Of a stretch of DNA of 64,000 nucleotides, positions 13,140 through 24,837 are shown piece after piece. The translations under genes were made by a program, and so were the position numbers. Source of the stretch: Escarpia spicata (Eukaryota > Annelida > Polychaeta > Sabellida > Siboglinidae); contig OZ023218.1 in NCBI GenBank assembly GCA_963995525.1, positions 51,949,677 through 52,013,676 of the forward strand, given 5' to 3'. Positions within the stretch are counted from its first letter, which is position 1, and each line of letters opens with the position of its first letter. A model generated the notes under the pieces. That model saw nothing but the letters and a program-made list of their open reading frames with translations. It was not told the origin of the DNA and ran no database searches.

Positions 13140-13415
13140 GTGTTGTGTGTACGTACATTCATTCATACATGTTAGTGTGTTGTGTGTGGGTGGGTGGGTG
13201 TGTGTCTGTGGTGTGTGTGTTGTGCATGTGCGTGCATTCTTGCATGTTAGTGTGTAGTGTGTGCGTGGGTGGGTGGGTGTGTGTCTGTGGTGTGTGTGTT
13301 GTGCATGTGCGTGCATTCTTGCATGTTAGTGTGTAGTGTGTGCGTGGGTGGGTGGGTGGGTGTGTGTCTGTGGTGTGTGCATTGTGTGTGCGCATGTTTT
13401 GTGTATGTGTCTGTG
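13140..13415. repeat. TG-rich array with a unit of about 80 bp, three copies
   Basis: Three consecutive copies contain GTGTGTCTGTGGTGTGTG and GTGGGTGGGTGGGTGTG words, the second and third almost identical. Open frames on both strands (Cys/Val-rich on plus, His/Thr-rich on minus) are artefacts of the dinucleotide bias. Confidence 0.9.
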
Positions 13416-13911
13416 TGTACATTTGATATTGCATCATACCCTGACATTTGATCATGTGGCATTTGATCAGAAGACATTTAGTTGAACGTAACTAATGAAA
13501 ACCTCAACATTTGGTCACAATATGTCATTAAGCTTTATAGTTAATAATCACAACAAAACTTTGTGTAATACATGTTATGAGAGAGTGAGTGAGAGAGGGG
13601 CTGGGGCGTGGGTGAGTGAGGGGGTGGGTGGGTGCTGATAGAAATGAGTGCCTGCATGTGTGATAGACTTTACACCCCAATGTAGCACACTGGTTTTGAT
13701 GACATGTTTTGAAGTCCTGCTGCGTAAGTTCCGCATTGCTTAACAAGTAGACTTGTTCTTGTGCCTGGCACACAGGGATATTTATTGGGTGACCAAGACA
13801 TCATAATTATGTTCTTGTTGCATTGAAAAAGTCATGTCGGCATGAATTATGGTGAGATAAAAACCGACTTTAAGGACTGTTTTTGTATTGCCTAGTCTTG
13901 TGTCCTCTGCA

Positions 13912-15425
13912 CTGAATGACTAATGTGATGTCTGTATACACTGTTAATACAGTCAGGGCCTGTGCCACTGAATGACTAATGTGATGTCTGTATACACTGT
14001 TAATACAGTCAGGGCCTGTGCCACTGAATGACTAATGTGATGTCTGTATACTCTGATAATACAGTCAGGGCCTGTGCCACTGAATGACTAATGTGATGTC
14101 TGTATACACTGTTAATACAGTCAGGGCCTGTGCCGCTGAATGACTAATGTGATGTCTGTATACTCTGATAATACAGTCAGGGCCTGTGCCACTGAATGAC
14201 TAATGTGATGTCTGTATACTCTGATAATACAGTCAGGGCCTGTGCCGCTGAATGACTAATGTGATGTCTGTATACACTGTTAATACAGTCAGGGCCTGTG
14301 CCGCTGAATGACTAATGTGATGTCTGTATACTCTGATAATACAGTCAGGGCCTGTGCCACTGAATGACTAATGTGATGTCTGTATACTCTGATAATACAG
14401 TCAGGGCCTGTGCCGCTGAATGACTAATGTGATGTCTGTATACACTGTTAATACAGTCAGGGCCTGTGCCGCTGAATGACTAATGTGATGTCTGTATACA
14501 CTGTTAATACAGTCAGGGCCTGTGCCGCTGAATGACTAATGTGATGTCTGTATACACTGTTAATACAGTCAGGGCCTGTGCCGCTGAATGACTAATGTGA
14601 TGTCTGTATACACTGTTAATACAGTCAGGGCCTGTGCCGCTGAATGACTAATGTGATGTCTGTATACACTGTTAGTACAGTCAGGGCCTGTGCCACTGAA
14701 TGACTAATGTGATGTCTGTATACTCTGATAATACAGTCAGGGCCTGTGCCACAGAATGACTAATGTGATGTCTGTATACTCTGATAATACAGTCAGGGCC
14801 TGTGCCGCTGAATGACTAATGTGATGTCTGTATACTCTGATAATACAGTCAGGGCCTGTGCCACTGAATGACTAATGTGATGTCTGTATACTCTGATAAT
14901 ACAGTCAGGGCCTGTGCCGCTGAATGACTAATGTGATGTCTGTATACACTGTTAATACAGTCAGGGCCTGTGCCGCTGAATGACTAATGTGATGTCTGTA
15001 TACACTGTTAATACAGTCAGGGCCTGTGCCGCTGAATGACTAATGTGATGTCTGTATACACTGTTAATACAGTCAGGGCCTGTGCCGCTGAATGACTAAT
15101 GTGATGTCTGTATACACTGTTAATACAGTCAGGGCCTGTGCCGCTGAATGACTAATGTGATGTCTGTATACACTGTTAGTACAGTCAGGGCCTGTGCCAC
15201 TGAATGACTAATGTGATGTCTGTATACTCTGATAATACAGTCAGGGCCTGTGCCACTGAATGACTAATGTGATGTCTGTATACTCTGATAATACAGTCAG
15301 GGCCTGTGCCGCTGAATGACTAATGTGATGTCTGTATACTCTGATAATACAGTCAGGGCCTGTGCCACTGAATGACTAATGTGATGTCTGTATACTCTGA
15401 TAATACAGTCAGGGCCTGTGCCACT
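13912..15425. repeat. 56-bp minisatellite, about 27 units, ending 40 bp before exon 2
   Basis: The unit contains CTGAATGACTAATGTGATGT and ATACAGTCAGGGCCTGTGCC. Two unit types alternate, one with CACTGTTAA and one with CTCTGATAA in the middle. A diagnostic GTTAGTACAG variant occurs at 14671 and again at 15175, exactly 504 bp (nine units) later. The surrounding run of variants is duplicated too, showing a nine-unit block duplication. The array stops 40 bp short of the exon 2 acceptor. Confidence 0.97.
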
Positions 15426-15465
15426 GTGCATGACGTGTTTTGTGAAGATTGTTCTTGTGTTGCAG

Positions 15466-15560
15466 GTTTGGAAGATTCTCAGAATGGAGTGCAAAAAAAC
15501 AAGAAGAAAAAACAGAAAAAGCACATTCTGCCCAGCGTGGAACAGCACAAGTATCACAGG
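15466..15560 (+). CDS. FLASH (CASP8AP2)-like protein, exon 2
   Basis: The acceptor TCTTGTGTTGCAG ends at 15465 and a donor GTGTGT follows 15560. The exon supplies two bases to complete Gly22, then 31 codons (about residues 23-53): LEDSQNGVQKNKKKKQKK, then a linker ending VEQHKYHR. The KNKKKKQKK run is a plausible nuclear localisation signal. It ends in phase 0, and exon 3 begins in phase 0, giving ...HKYHR|LKKKYALL, which continues smoothly into the coiled coil. The phase agreement on both sides is the main evidence. A minisatellite ends 40 bp upstream, so the acceptor region has little room before repeat sequence. Confidence 0.6.
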
Positions 15561-17056
15561 GTGTGTTTGTTTTCTACTATGTTGGTTCTGTTTTAAATGG
15601 AGTCACACTTGGTATATATGCAAATAGAGTCACAATCTAATTAACATCTACTCAAATGGAGCCATAGTTCTCATACACTAAACAAAATAGAGTACATTCA
15701 AGTTGTCATATTCAGCATCTACCAGCTATGCAAGTATGTCCAAGTATTCAGCAACATAAAGTCTTCAAGTAAAGTCACATTCAGCATCTACTCAGTACCA
15801 TACTGCCGCCGTATTACGGAAATAAAAATATCCAACTGAAGAACATGATACACATTAAAGAATTTAATAACATTTACAGGTGTAGAATTTTATTATGAAA
15901 TAAATTAAGATGACGTTAAGTAGAGCCATTAAATTACGTTGAATAGTTATGGTTTTCTGAAAATTATGAATATAATTATAACATGTCTTAGACGAATATA
16001 AAATAAGAATTACAATTGTTGTAATTGCAATAGAAAATTATCCTATTTTATTCAGGGCTTTTTATATAAATACAATAATTTAACATTGAATGTTAGTAAT
16101 AATCATAATGTTTTCTGCTGTGTGTTGTAAATTTGGAAGCTCTTTGGGTGATTATTGGCTATTCACTGGTGCTGTCTTTCCCATGGTGGTGCAGACACTT
16201 GGGCAAGTCTGGCCATGTGTGGACTTTGACAGAGGTAATTAACGCATCGTAACTTATTGGATGTTGCAAAACAAACATCTCTTTGAAGTGCAAACAGACA
16301 ACCTTAACTGGCGACATGGGTTACAGTGTGGCAACACAATTATGTTGAAACAAAGTATGTTTAGTAACTTCCTGGATTCCCAGGCACCATGAATGAGCTG
16401 GGCATGTCGCTGTATTTACTTCAGAGAAAGGTTTGCTGGCAACCTTGTGGACCGGGGATCGCAGGTGCGGGGGGGGGGGGCCATTGCGGAAATTGTTTTT
16501 ATCAGGTAGGCAGCCCTAAGTATGTAATATTCAACAATGCTGATTATAAAGAAGTGATTGAACAGCATAGCACATGATAAAGTTGAGTCACACTGCTACA
16601 ACAACATATTCTGTTCAAATAGAGTCACACTCAACAATATAGAGTTATTAATGTAGAGCCACACATAGCTACATAGAGTATGGTGAAGTTGAGTCACACT
16701 CAACAATATAGAGTTATTAATGTAGAGCCACACATAGAGTATGGTGAAGTTGAGTCACACTCAACAACATAGATACTATGCAAGTCAAGATTCTAATAGC
16801 TAGGTAAATTTGTCAAAAAACAACCATGTTCAGTTATTCTGCTGCTGATATTCAAACGTTTTCAAATGAGTAAATCTCAAGTCTCTATTGGACGGTGGTC
16901 AAGCACTCAAATGACCGTAGTACCCATTCAACCCTAGTTGCTACTTAACATTTTCTTGGTGGAATTTTAAAAATTCAGTGAAGATCCATAACTGTATACA
17001 GACAAGTTATAAAATAAACAAACCTCAGGTAATTAAATATAACAATAGTTATTGTG
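15561..17056. other. Intron 2 of gene A, 5' part
   Basis: AT-rich sequence with scattered GAGTCACA words. A partial tandem duplication near 16,625-16,770 shares AACAATATAGAGTTATTAAT. A short G-run occurs at 16,471. No coding exon with matching phase was found. Confidence 0.45.
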
Positions 17057-19296
17057 TTGATGTCCTAGAAGTGCCGGGCCGAGAGGTGGGTGGTAAGGAA
17101 CTTGTTGTCGTGTTGATGTCCTAGAGGTGCCAGGATGAGAGGTGGGTGGTAAGGAACTTGTTGTCGTGTTGATGTCCTAGAGGTGCCAGGACGAGAGGTG
17201 GGTAGTAACGAACTTGTTGTCGTGTTGATGTCCTAGAGGTGCCAAGACAAGAGGTGGGTGGTAACGAACTTGTTGTCGTGTTGATGTCCTAGAGGTGCCA
17301 GGACGAGAGGTGGGTGGTTAGGAACTTGTTGTCGTGTTGATGTCCTAGAGGTGCCAGGACAAGAGGTGGGTGGTAAGGAACTTGTTGTTGTGTTGATGTC
17401 CTAGAGGTGCCAGGACGAGAGGTGGGTGGTAACGAACTTGTTGTCGTGTTGATGTCCTAGAGGTGCCAGGACGAGAGGTGTGTAGTAACGAACTTGTTGT
17501 CGTGTTGATGTCCTAGAGGTGCCAGGACGAGAGGTGGGTGGTAACGAACTTGTTGTCGTGTTGATGTCCTAGAGGTGCCAGGACGAGAGGTGGGTGGTAA
17601 CGAACTTGTTGTCGTGTTGATGTCCTAGAGGTGCCAGGACGAGAGGTGGGTGGTTAGGAACTTGTTGTCGTGTTGATGTCCTAGAGGTGCCAGGACGAGA
17701 GGTGGGTGGTAAGGAACTTGTTGTCGTGTTGATGTCCTAGAGGTGCCAGGACGAGAGGTGGGTAGTAACGAACTTGTTGTCGTGTTGATGTCCTAGAGGT
17801 GCCAGGACGAGAGGTGGGTGGTAACAAACTTGTTGTCGTGTTGATGTCCTAGAGGTGCCAGGACGAGAGGTGGGTGGTAACGAACTTGTTGTCGTGTTGA
17901 TGTCCTAGAGGTGCCAGGACGAGAGGTGGGTGGTTAGGAACTTGTTGTCGTGTTGATGTCCTAGAGGTGCCAGGACGAGAGGTGGGTGGTAAGGAACTTG
18001 TTGTCGTGTTGATGTCCTAGAGGTGCCAGGATGAGAGGTGGGTGGTAAGGAACTTGTTGTCGTGTTGATGTCCTAGAGGTGCCAGGACGAGAGGTGGGTA
18101 GTAACGAACTTGTTGTCATGTTGATGTCCTAGAGGTGCCAAGACAAGAGGTGGGTGGTAACGAACTTGTTGTCGTGTTGATGTCCTAGAGGTGCCAGGAC
18201 GAGAGGTGGGTGGTTAGGAACTTGTTGTCGTGTTGATGTCCTAGAGGTGCCAGGACGAGAGGTGGGTGGTAAGGAACTTGTTGTTGTGTTGATGTCCTAG
18301 AGGTGCCAGGACGAGAGGTGGGTGGTAACGAACTTGTTGTCGTGTTGATGTCCTAGAGGTGCCAGGACGAGAGGTGTGTAGTAACGAACTTGTTGTCGTG
18401 TTGATGTCCTAGAGGTGCCAGGACGAGAGGTGGGTGGTAACGAACTTGTTGTCGTGTTGATGTCCTAGAGGTGCCAGGACGAGAGGTGGGTGGTAACGAA
18501 CTTGTTGTCGTGTTGATGTCCTAGAGGTGCCAGGACGAGAGGTGGGTGGTTAGGAACTTGTTGTCGTGTTGATGTCCTAGAGGTGCCAGGACGAGAGGTG
18601 GGTGGTAAGGAACTTGTTGTCGTGTTGATGTCCTAGAGGTGCCAGGACGAGAGGTGGGTAGTAACAAACTTGTTGTCGTGTTGATGTCCTAGAGGTGCCA
18701 GGACGAGAGGTGGGTGGTAACAAACTTGTTGTCGTGTTGATGTCCTAGAGATGCCAGGACGAGAGGTGGGTGGTAACGAACTTGTTGTCGTGTTGATGTC
18801 CTAGAGGTGCCAGGACGAGAGGTGGGTGGTTAGGAACTTGTTGTCGTGTTGATGTCCTAGAGATGCCAGGACGAGAGGTGGGTGGTAAGGAACTTGTTGT
18901 CGTGTTGATGTCCTAGAGGTGCCAGGACGAGAGGTGGATGGTAACGAACTTGTTGTCGTGTTGATGTCCTAGAGGTGCCATGACGAGAGGTGGATGGTAA
19001 CGAACTTGTTGTCGTGTTGATGTCCTAGAGGTGCCAGGACGAGAGGTGGCTGGTTAGGAACTTGTTGTCGTGTTGATGTCCTAGAGGTGCCAGGACGAGA
19101 GGTGGGTGGTAACGAACTTGTTGTCGTGTTGATGTCCTAAAGGTGCCAGGACGAGAGGTGAGTGGTAAGGAACTTGTTGTCGTGTTGGTGTCCTAAAGGT
19201 GCCAGGACGAGAGGTGGCTGGTTAGGAACTTGTTTTCGTGTTGATGTCCTAGAGGTGCCAGGACGAGAGGTGGGTGGTAAGGAACTTGTTGTCATG
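17057..19296. repeat. 56-bp minisatellite, 40 units, ending 10 bp before exon 3
   Basis: The first unit starts TTGATGTCC at 17057 and the last ends GTCATG at 19296: 2240 bp, or exactly 40 x 56. Units carry CTAGAGGTGCCAGGACGAGA and GGTGGGTGGTAAGGAACTTG with variants GTAACGA and GTTAGGA. Diagnostic variants recur 896 bp apart (16 units): ATGAGAGGTG at 17135 and 18031, and TGTAGTAACG at 17481 and 18377. Only TTTGTGGCAG separates the last unit from exon 3, so the acceptor uses repeat-derived sequence for its upstream tract. Confidence 0.98.
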
Positions 19297-19306
19297 TTTG
19301 TGGCAG

Positions 19307-19476
19307 CTCAAGAAGAAATACGCCCTTTTGGAGCGCTCGACAGCAAAACTGCGGCATCACGTGAAGAAACTAGAGAAGGAGAATGACAAACTGCGGGCGA
19401 ACTTCCTGGATCTACAGCAGAGTTCAGCACAGGTGATCCAGAGGAAGGACGACCGGATACAGGAACTCACGGATCA
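19307..19476 (+). CDS. FLASH (CASP8AP2)-like protein, exon 3 (coiled coil)
   Basis: The acceptor TTTGTGGCAG ends at 19306 and a strong donor GTGAGT starts at 19477. The exon encodes residues 54-109 and two bases of Gln110, beginning LKKKYALLERSTAKLRHHVK and ending with QRKDDRIQELTD. Leucines and other hydrophobics at heptad spacing among Lys/Glu/Arg indicate a parallel coiled coil. The text recalls the N-terminal coiled coil of vertebrate FLASH, which also carries an RKDEEI-like segment at this place (from memory). The coiled coil continues into exon 4. Coding status is strong, identity moderate. Other coiled-coil nuclear scaffolds remain possible. Confidence 0.75.
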
Positions 19477-19574
19477 GTGAGTCGTGTTTACCTTACCTGT
19501 CTACTTCAATCCTTGTGGGAGTCGGGGCCCATAAGGCTATAGGGCTCTTTCTCCAGTTTGACACTGGCCAGACT

Positions 19575-19665
19575 TTTGGCTTGTGTCCATGTCTGCCACC
19601 CTAGTTGGCTTGTGTCCATGTCTGCCACCCTAGTTGGCTTGTGTCCATGTCTGCCACCCTAGTTG
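19575..19665. repeat. 29-bp tandem repeat, three copies
   Basis: Three copies of a unit containing GGCTTGTGTCCATGTCTGCC lie in intron 3 of gene A, just after exon 3. Confidence 0.9.
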
Positions 19666-19964
19666 CTTGTTGTCTCTCTTTATACTTTTGAAAAACCTGT
19701 CTTCAGGAGACACTTTCCATTTCCCTTCTATTTTAAATTAATTTTTATGTATTTCAATTACTTATTAAGTATTTATTTTTAGTAATATTACTATGTTGTG
19801 CTATATTTGAACGTATTTTTACTAGAAATTCTGTATAAATCTGTATGAATCCTGCATAGATTTTGTTGTATTCTTTAACAAGCTACAGGGCTACTAAATA
19901 TATCCACATCAAACAAAATCATCTGTGTTTTGTTGGAAATCTGCATAGTATGAAAAGTTTTTTC

Positions 19965-20432
19965 AGTTCCACCACAATAAGTTTGTCATTTGTTACTTCC
20001 ACCACAATAAGTTTGTCGTTTGTCAGTTCCACCACAATAAGTTTGTCGTTTGTCAGTTCCACCACAATAAGTTTGTCGTTTGTCAGTTCCACCACAATAA
20101 GTTAGTCATGTGTCAGTTCCACCATAAGTTTGTCAGTTCCACCACAGTAAGTTTGTCATTTGTCAGTTCTACCACAATAAGTTTGTCATTTGTTAGTTCC
20201 ACCACAATATGTTTGTCATTTGTCAGTTCCACCACAATAAGTTTGTCATTTGTCAGTTCCACCACATAAAGTTTGTCATTTGTCAGTTCCACCACAATAC
20301 GTTTGTCATTTGTCAGTTCCACCACAATAAGTTTGTCATTTGTCAGTTCCACCACATAAAGTTTGTCATTTGTCAGTTCCACCACAATACGTTTGTCATT
20401 TGTCAGTTCCACCACAATAAGTTTGTCATTTG
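19965..20432. repeat. 30-bp minisatellite, about 15 units, upstream of exon 4
   Basis: The unit contains CAGTTCCACCACAATAAG followed by TTTGTCATTTG, with point variants and a few shortened units. It occupies intron 3 of gene A and ends about 180 bp before exon 4. Because 30 is divisible by three, several frames are open on both strands; none is a gene. Confidence 0.95.
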
Positions 20433-20612
20433 AAATTATATTTCACCAAAACAAGAAAATACGTACTTTTTCAGAATGTTTACATTTTCAAGAACATCCA
20501 TATTAAAACAGAAACTTGGAGCTGTATTACTCCAGACATTCTTGAAGTCTCTATTGGGTATGGAAAGCCATTCAATTTGGCAGGTATAAAGTTATTTAAT
20601 TTCTTGTTTCAG

Positions 20613-23600
20613 GGTGCAGCAATACATCAGCAGGCTTCAGACGAGTCAGCTTCTCCATCACCAACGGGACCAGACCAGGAGGTTGTCACATGACCGGGGT
20701 CACAGAGGTCATCATAGTCAGTCACCTGATCTCAGTCACAGAGATCACAACAGTCAGTCACCAGACGTCAGAGGACACCTCCGTCACGCAGCGACACGGC
20801 GAGAGAAGCGGACACGGGAAACAAGCTGCAATAAAGGGAATTCACGGCAGAAACGGAGACGTGGAGACGAACATCATCCCAGACACAGACAGACGGAGGT
20901 CGTGACACACCAGAGATCACAGCCAAGACTTGGTGACAATGGTGGAGTGGCGTCACGAGGACATTGTGACCACCAGCCATGCAGGTCATCTAGTCAGCAC
21001 AGTGCGTCACCGCGCTGTGACAGTAGACAGTCGGACTTTCACACGCAGTCTCCTGTTGCTATCACTGATGCACAATATCATTCCGACCCGGATCTGAGGA
21101 CTTTACGCATGCTCCACAGTGGATATAGTGACAGGGAACATGGCCGGTCTCAGAACGACTCCAATAGACGCAGTGGTAAGACACAAGGCAGGGATAGGAA
21201 GACCCATGAGAAGTCGCTACAACAAGAGGAACTTGCAGTTGGCCAGCAGGCTGTGGCAGGGCGGGTGAAGGAGGGGCCTAAGCAGCAGTCAGGTATCAGT
21301 GACCAGGAGAGAATTCGAGCATACATATCACTGGCACAGAGGCAAACTCTCGTCCAGCAGATAGCCTTTAAGAACAGTCAGAAGTTGAGAAATCGGATGA
21401 TTGCGAACTACACGAGCCGGTCAGCGGACCACGCTGACTACATCGCCAGTCTGCACATGGCACGGGACAGTGAGACTAACAGAGACTCCTCGGGCAGCGA
21501 CACAAGTGGCACGTCACGGTTAAGTGCATTTGATAATAGCAGAAATGTTGCAGATCTGACAACATCCGATATTGTTGCAACAAACAGACCTTCCACGAGT
21601 GTGGCGGCCGCCCAGTGTGTGCCATCACCAGGAGGTCAGGAGACGAGTGTGGCGGCCGCCCAGTGTGTGCCATCACCAGGAGGTCAGGAGACGAGTGTGG
21701 CGGCCGCCCAGTGTGTGCCGTCACCAGGAGGTCAGGAGACTCAGGTGAAAGATGAGCATCCAACAAAGCCAGATCCGATCGTAGAGCGTTCTGCCAACGT
21801 TGTAGAAGAGAGTTCATATCAAACGAATACGTGTATAGGCGGACGTGTCAACACAACGCAGGGTAACACCATATATCAAGACCTCCCAGTAAAGGGTGCT
21901 TTAGCGGATAGTTGTGACAGTCACGTGTTTGGTAATGGATATGGCAACACGGGTTCAATACGGACGATTCGTGACGTATGTGAAATGAACACCGGTGGGA
22001 GCCGAGTCAGTCAAGACGCCACGGCTCCACTCGGCATGCTTCTGTCGGTGCTAAACCAGTCGTGCAACCCTCGTCAGCAGACACACCGCCCCAGTGCCGT
22101 CCAAACCTCACAGTCGCCGCCCGTCGCCAATCTCCTCAATATGCTGTTTGGTAAGGCGATGTCTAGTCCCGTACCTGATGTCGCTGTGACACGCGTCCCG
22201 TTAACGACAGGCGACAGTGCGGAGAACACACCCCAAGAATGCACTACATTGGACTGTCTACCCGACAGATCGGTGCAGGCTGTATCGTGTATGCCACCAG
22301 TAGCTGTTGCTCCTTGCCAGGCTGTCACACGAGATCTCAGATGTGACGGTACAGTACAAAGATCAGACGAGACTGTGACAGGCGGTTGGAAACCGAATAC
22401 AACCAGTATAACACATCATGTTGAACGGTCCGTGAGTGACATAAAACCGGGGAAGACTGATTCGTTGGGTGACACCACACTGTGCAAGACTAGGTCTATG
22501 AATGACGTCACACCATACAACAGTAAATTGTTTGGTGACGTCAAACCGTGCAACAGTAAATTGTTTGGTGACGTCAGACCGTGCAACAGTAAGTCGTTTG
22601 GTGACGTCAAACCGTGCAACCGTAAGTCGTTTGGTGACGTCAGACCGTGCAACCGTAAGTCGTTTGGTGACGTCAAACCGTGCAACAGTAAGTCGTTTGG
22701 TGACGTCAAACCGTGCAACAGTAAGTCGTTTGGTGACGTCAAACCGTGCAACAGTAAGTCGTTTGGTGACGTCAAACCGTGCAACAGTAAGTCGTTTGGT
22801 GACATAACACAGAGCAAGACTGAGCCACTGGATGACATCACACTGGTCAAGACCGCATCGTTCAGTGACATCACCCCTGACAAAAATGAGTCATTGCCAA
22901 CCCTTGCTAACACGACAAACGACAGAGACAAAAATGAAAGTGATGTCATGATACAAGGAAAATGTGGCTTTACTTCGAGCTCTCACAAAGACGAACGCCA
23001 ATGCACAGACCCGGACAGGGGAAATAGGTTGAAGTCGAGTGGGAAGAGGCACACAGTGAAGCACAAACACATTTCTGCTGCTGATCGAAACACGACCGAG
23101 GTAAGCAGCAGGACACGCACACAGCATAGCCCGGGAAGTGAAAAAAGAGAAAGAACTGGACAAAATTATGTCATCGCAGCAGATGCCCGGGAGCGAGCTA
23201 AGTTCGTCAGTGATAGTTTAACTACTGATTCTTGTAGTTCACAACCCACACATAGCACAGCTGCCGAGATAATTCCCGCCAAACCTGCGGAGACAAATAT
23301 GGATTCTACACCTGCGGATGACGACGAAGACGATGACGCCGGTGACTTTGCCTTCGTCATTGATACGAACGTGTCGCCAGTGAGCAGTGATATTGATGAC
23401 AGTTCCGTTAGGAAGGATGAGGATCTGTGGGACATCAGTTTACAAAGCGACTACAAACACGATCGTGGCCATAAGGCACCGGCTGGTTCCGAGTGCAGGA
23501 AACACGGAGAGTTGACGCGCCCCGCAGAGGCCGCGACGGTCGCCACTCATACCGCTGCTGCGAGAAACGATGTATCTTGTGCGACGCTGCAGGATCCAAG

Positions 23601-24837
23601 TCGTGTTGTCAATTCGCGCGATCATCGCAAGCCGGACAATGCAACGTTGGGGAGACGTTCTGCTGGTGACAGCAGTAAGGTACGGTCGACTCCTGCTAAG
23701 TCGAAGCCGAGTTCACAAGTTGACCAGGACGATGGACCGGAGAAAACGCATCGTTTGTCTGATCAACATCGACGCAGGCAGAAGGAAACTTGTGAAAATC
23801 GACGTCCGATTCACCACCGTAATCGTCCTCGGAAAGATGCCACCAGGAGACACAGTGAAAGCAAAACCGTCGAGGGTGGAACCTGTCGGGCCATACACAA
23901 GGCAAAGTGCCACAATGGTCGCACGGCACCGAGTGCGTCTCTTTGTAACGTGCGTAGTGCTACGACAGACACCGGACCCGTGAGAAATGTTTCCGTCAAA
24001 CGTGATCACCCCGCGAAAGGACATCGCACGGAGATAACGGGCAACAGCAAAAGAACACACCGCGACCGTGACGACTTGAAGAACCCTATAACTAGTGGTG
24101 GAACTCCACCCAGCAAAAGAGCACCCCACGCCCGAGCTGACTTAAATACAAACCCTCTCTCCAGTGGTAGAACTCCACCCTCCCAAAGAGCACCCCATGC
24201 TCGGGCTGACTTAAAGACCAACCGTCTCTCCAGTGGTGGAACTCCACCCAGCAAAATAGCATCCCATGTCCGGGCTGACTTAACGTCGAACCCTCTCTCC
24301 AGTGGTAGAACTTCACCCATCAAAGAGACACACCACGCCCGTGCAGATATAAAGAATAAACTACTTACAAGTGGTGGACATATATCCAACAAAAAAGCAC
24401 ACAGCGCCCGTGAAGACTTGAAAAACCACTCTCTCACTAGTGGTAGAACTCCACCCAACAAAGGTTCACATAGCGCCAGAGACGACTCGAAGGACTGTGT
24501 CACTAATGATGAATCAGCACCCAACAAAACAACACTTAGCGTCCGTGATGACTTCAAGAACACTCTAGCTCATGATGAATCTCTAGCCACCCAAGGGGTG
24601 GTTAACGACGCACGTGACAATGACACTGGACGACAGACGCCGTGTGTGGCGGAGACAGACGGGGACAGCGTGGAGGAAGGCGAGATCCTCAGTGACGAGG
24701 ACCCCGTGTCTGCCAGCGATGTGACTGTGAGACGACGTGTTGGGGACACCCATAGTTCCACCGATGGTGCTTGCCGGACACAAGGCCACGGCACCGGTAG
24801 AGAGCGTCCGTCACGTCACGGGCCACGGCACCGCTAG
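20613..24837 (+). CDS. FLASH (CASP8AP2)-like protein, large last exon
   Basis: The acceptor TTTCTTGTTTCAG ends at 20612. G20613 completes Gln110 and the frame runs 1407 codons (residues 111-1517) to TAG at 24835-24837. It starts VQQYISRLQTSQLL, finishing the coiled coil, then a basic Arg/His/Ser region with SQSPD repeats. Three internal tandem repeats follow: 16 aa x 3 (about residues 438-485), 11 aa x about 9 with KPCNSKSFGDV (about 739-840), and about 23 aa x 8 with SSGRTPPS (about 1258-1430). An acidic stretch DDDEDDDAGDFAFVIDTN lies near residue 1011 and EEGEILSDE near 1462. FLASH has a comparable EEGEI motif (from memory) before a C-terminal SANT-like region. That region is absent here, so either the protein is shorter or more exons exist. 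Very low-complexity composition suggests a mostly disordered nuclear scaffold. Confidence 0.75.
21596..21739 (+). repeat. 48-bp coding tandem repeat, three copies
   Basis: Within the last exon of gene A, three near-identical 48-bp copies encode TSVAAAQCVPSPGGQE. Each contains a GCGGCCGC octamer, at about 21604, 21652 and 21700. The near identity points to recent expansion that kept the frame. Confidence 0.97.
22500..22805 (+). repeat. 33-bp coding tandem repeat, about nine copies
   Basis: Inside the last exon of gene A, a 33-bp unit encodes the 11-residue KPCNSKSFGDV, with K/R, S/R and S/L variants. Less perfect copies flank the core on both sides. Every core unit carries the palindrome TGACGTCA; I count nine. 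Confidence 0.97.
24058..24570 (+). repeat. About 69-bp degenerate coding repeat, about eight copies
   Basis: Near the end of gene A, a unit of about 23 residues recurs with the pattern ARADLxxNxLSSGRTPPS followed by KRAPH. Copies diverge progressively toward the 3' side (TSGGHISNKKAH, NDESAPNKTT), so this repeat is older than the 33- and 48-bp ones. Confidence 0.9.

Noticed and set aside
13089..13477. Thr/His- and Cys/Val-rich frames
   Set aside because: They arise from TG-rich repeats on both strands.
19863..20433. Open frames of repeated CQFHH and VVELTNDK peptides
   Set aside because: They are translations of the 30-bp intronic array on both strands.
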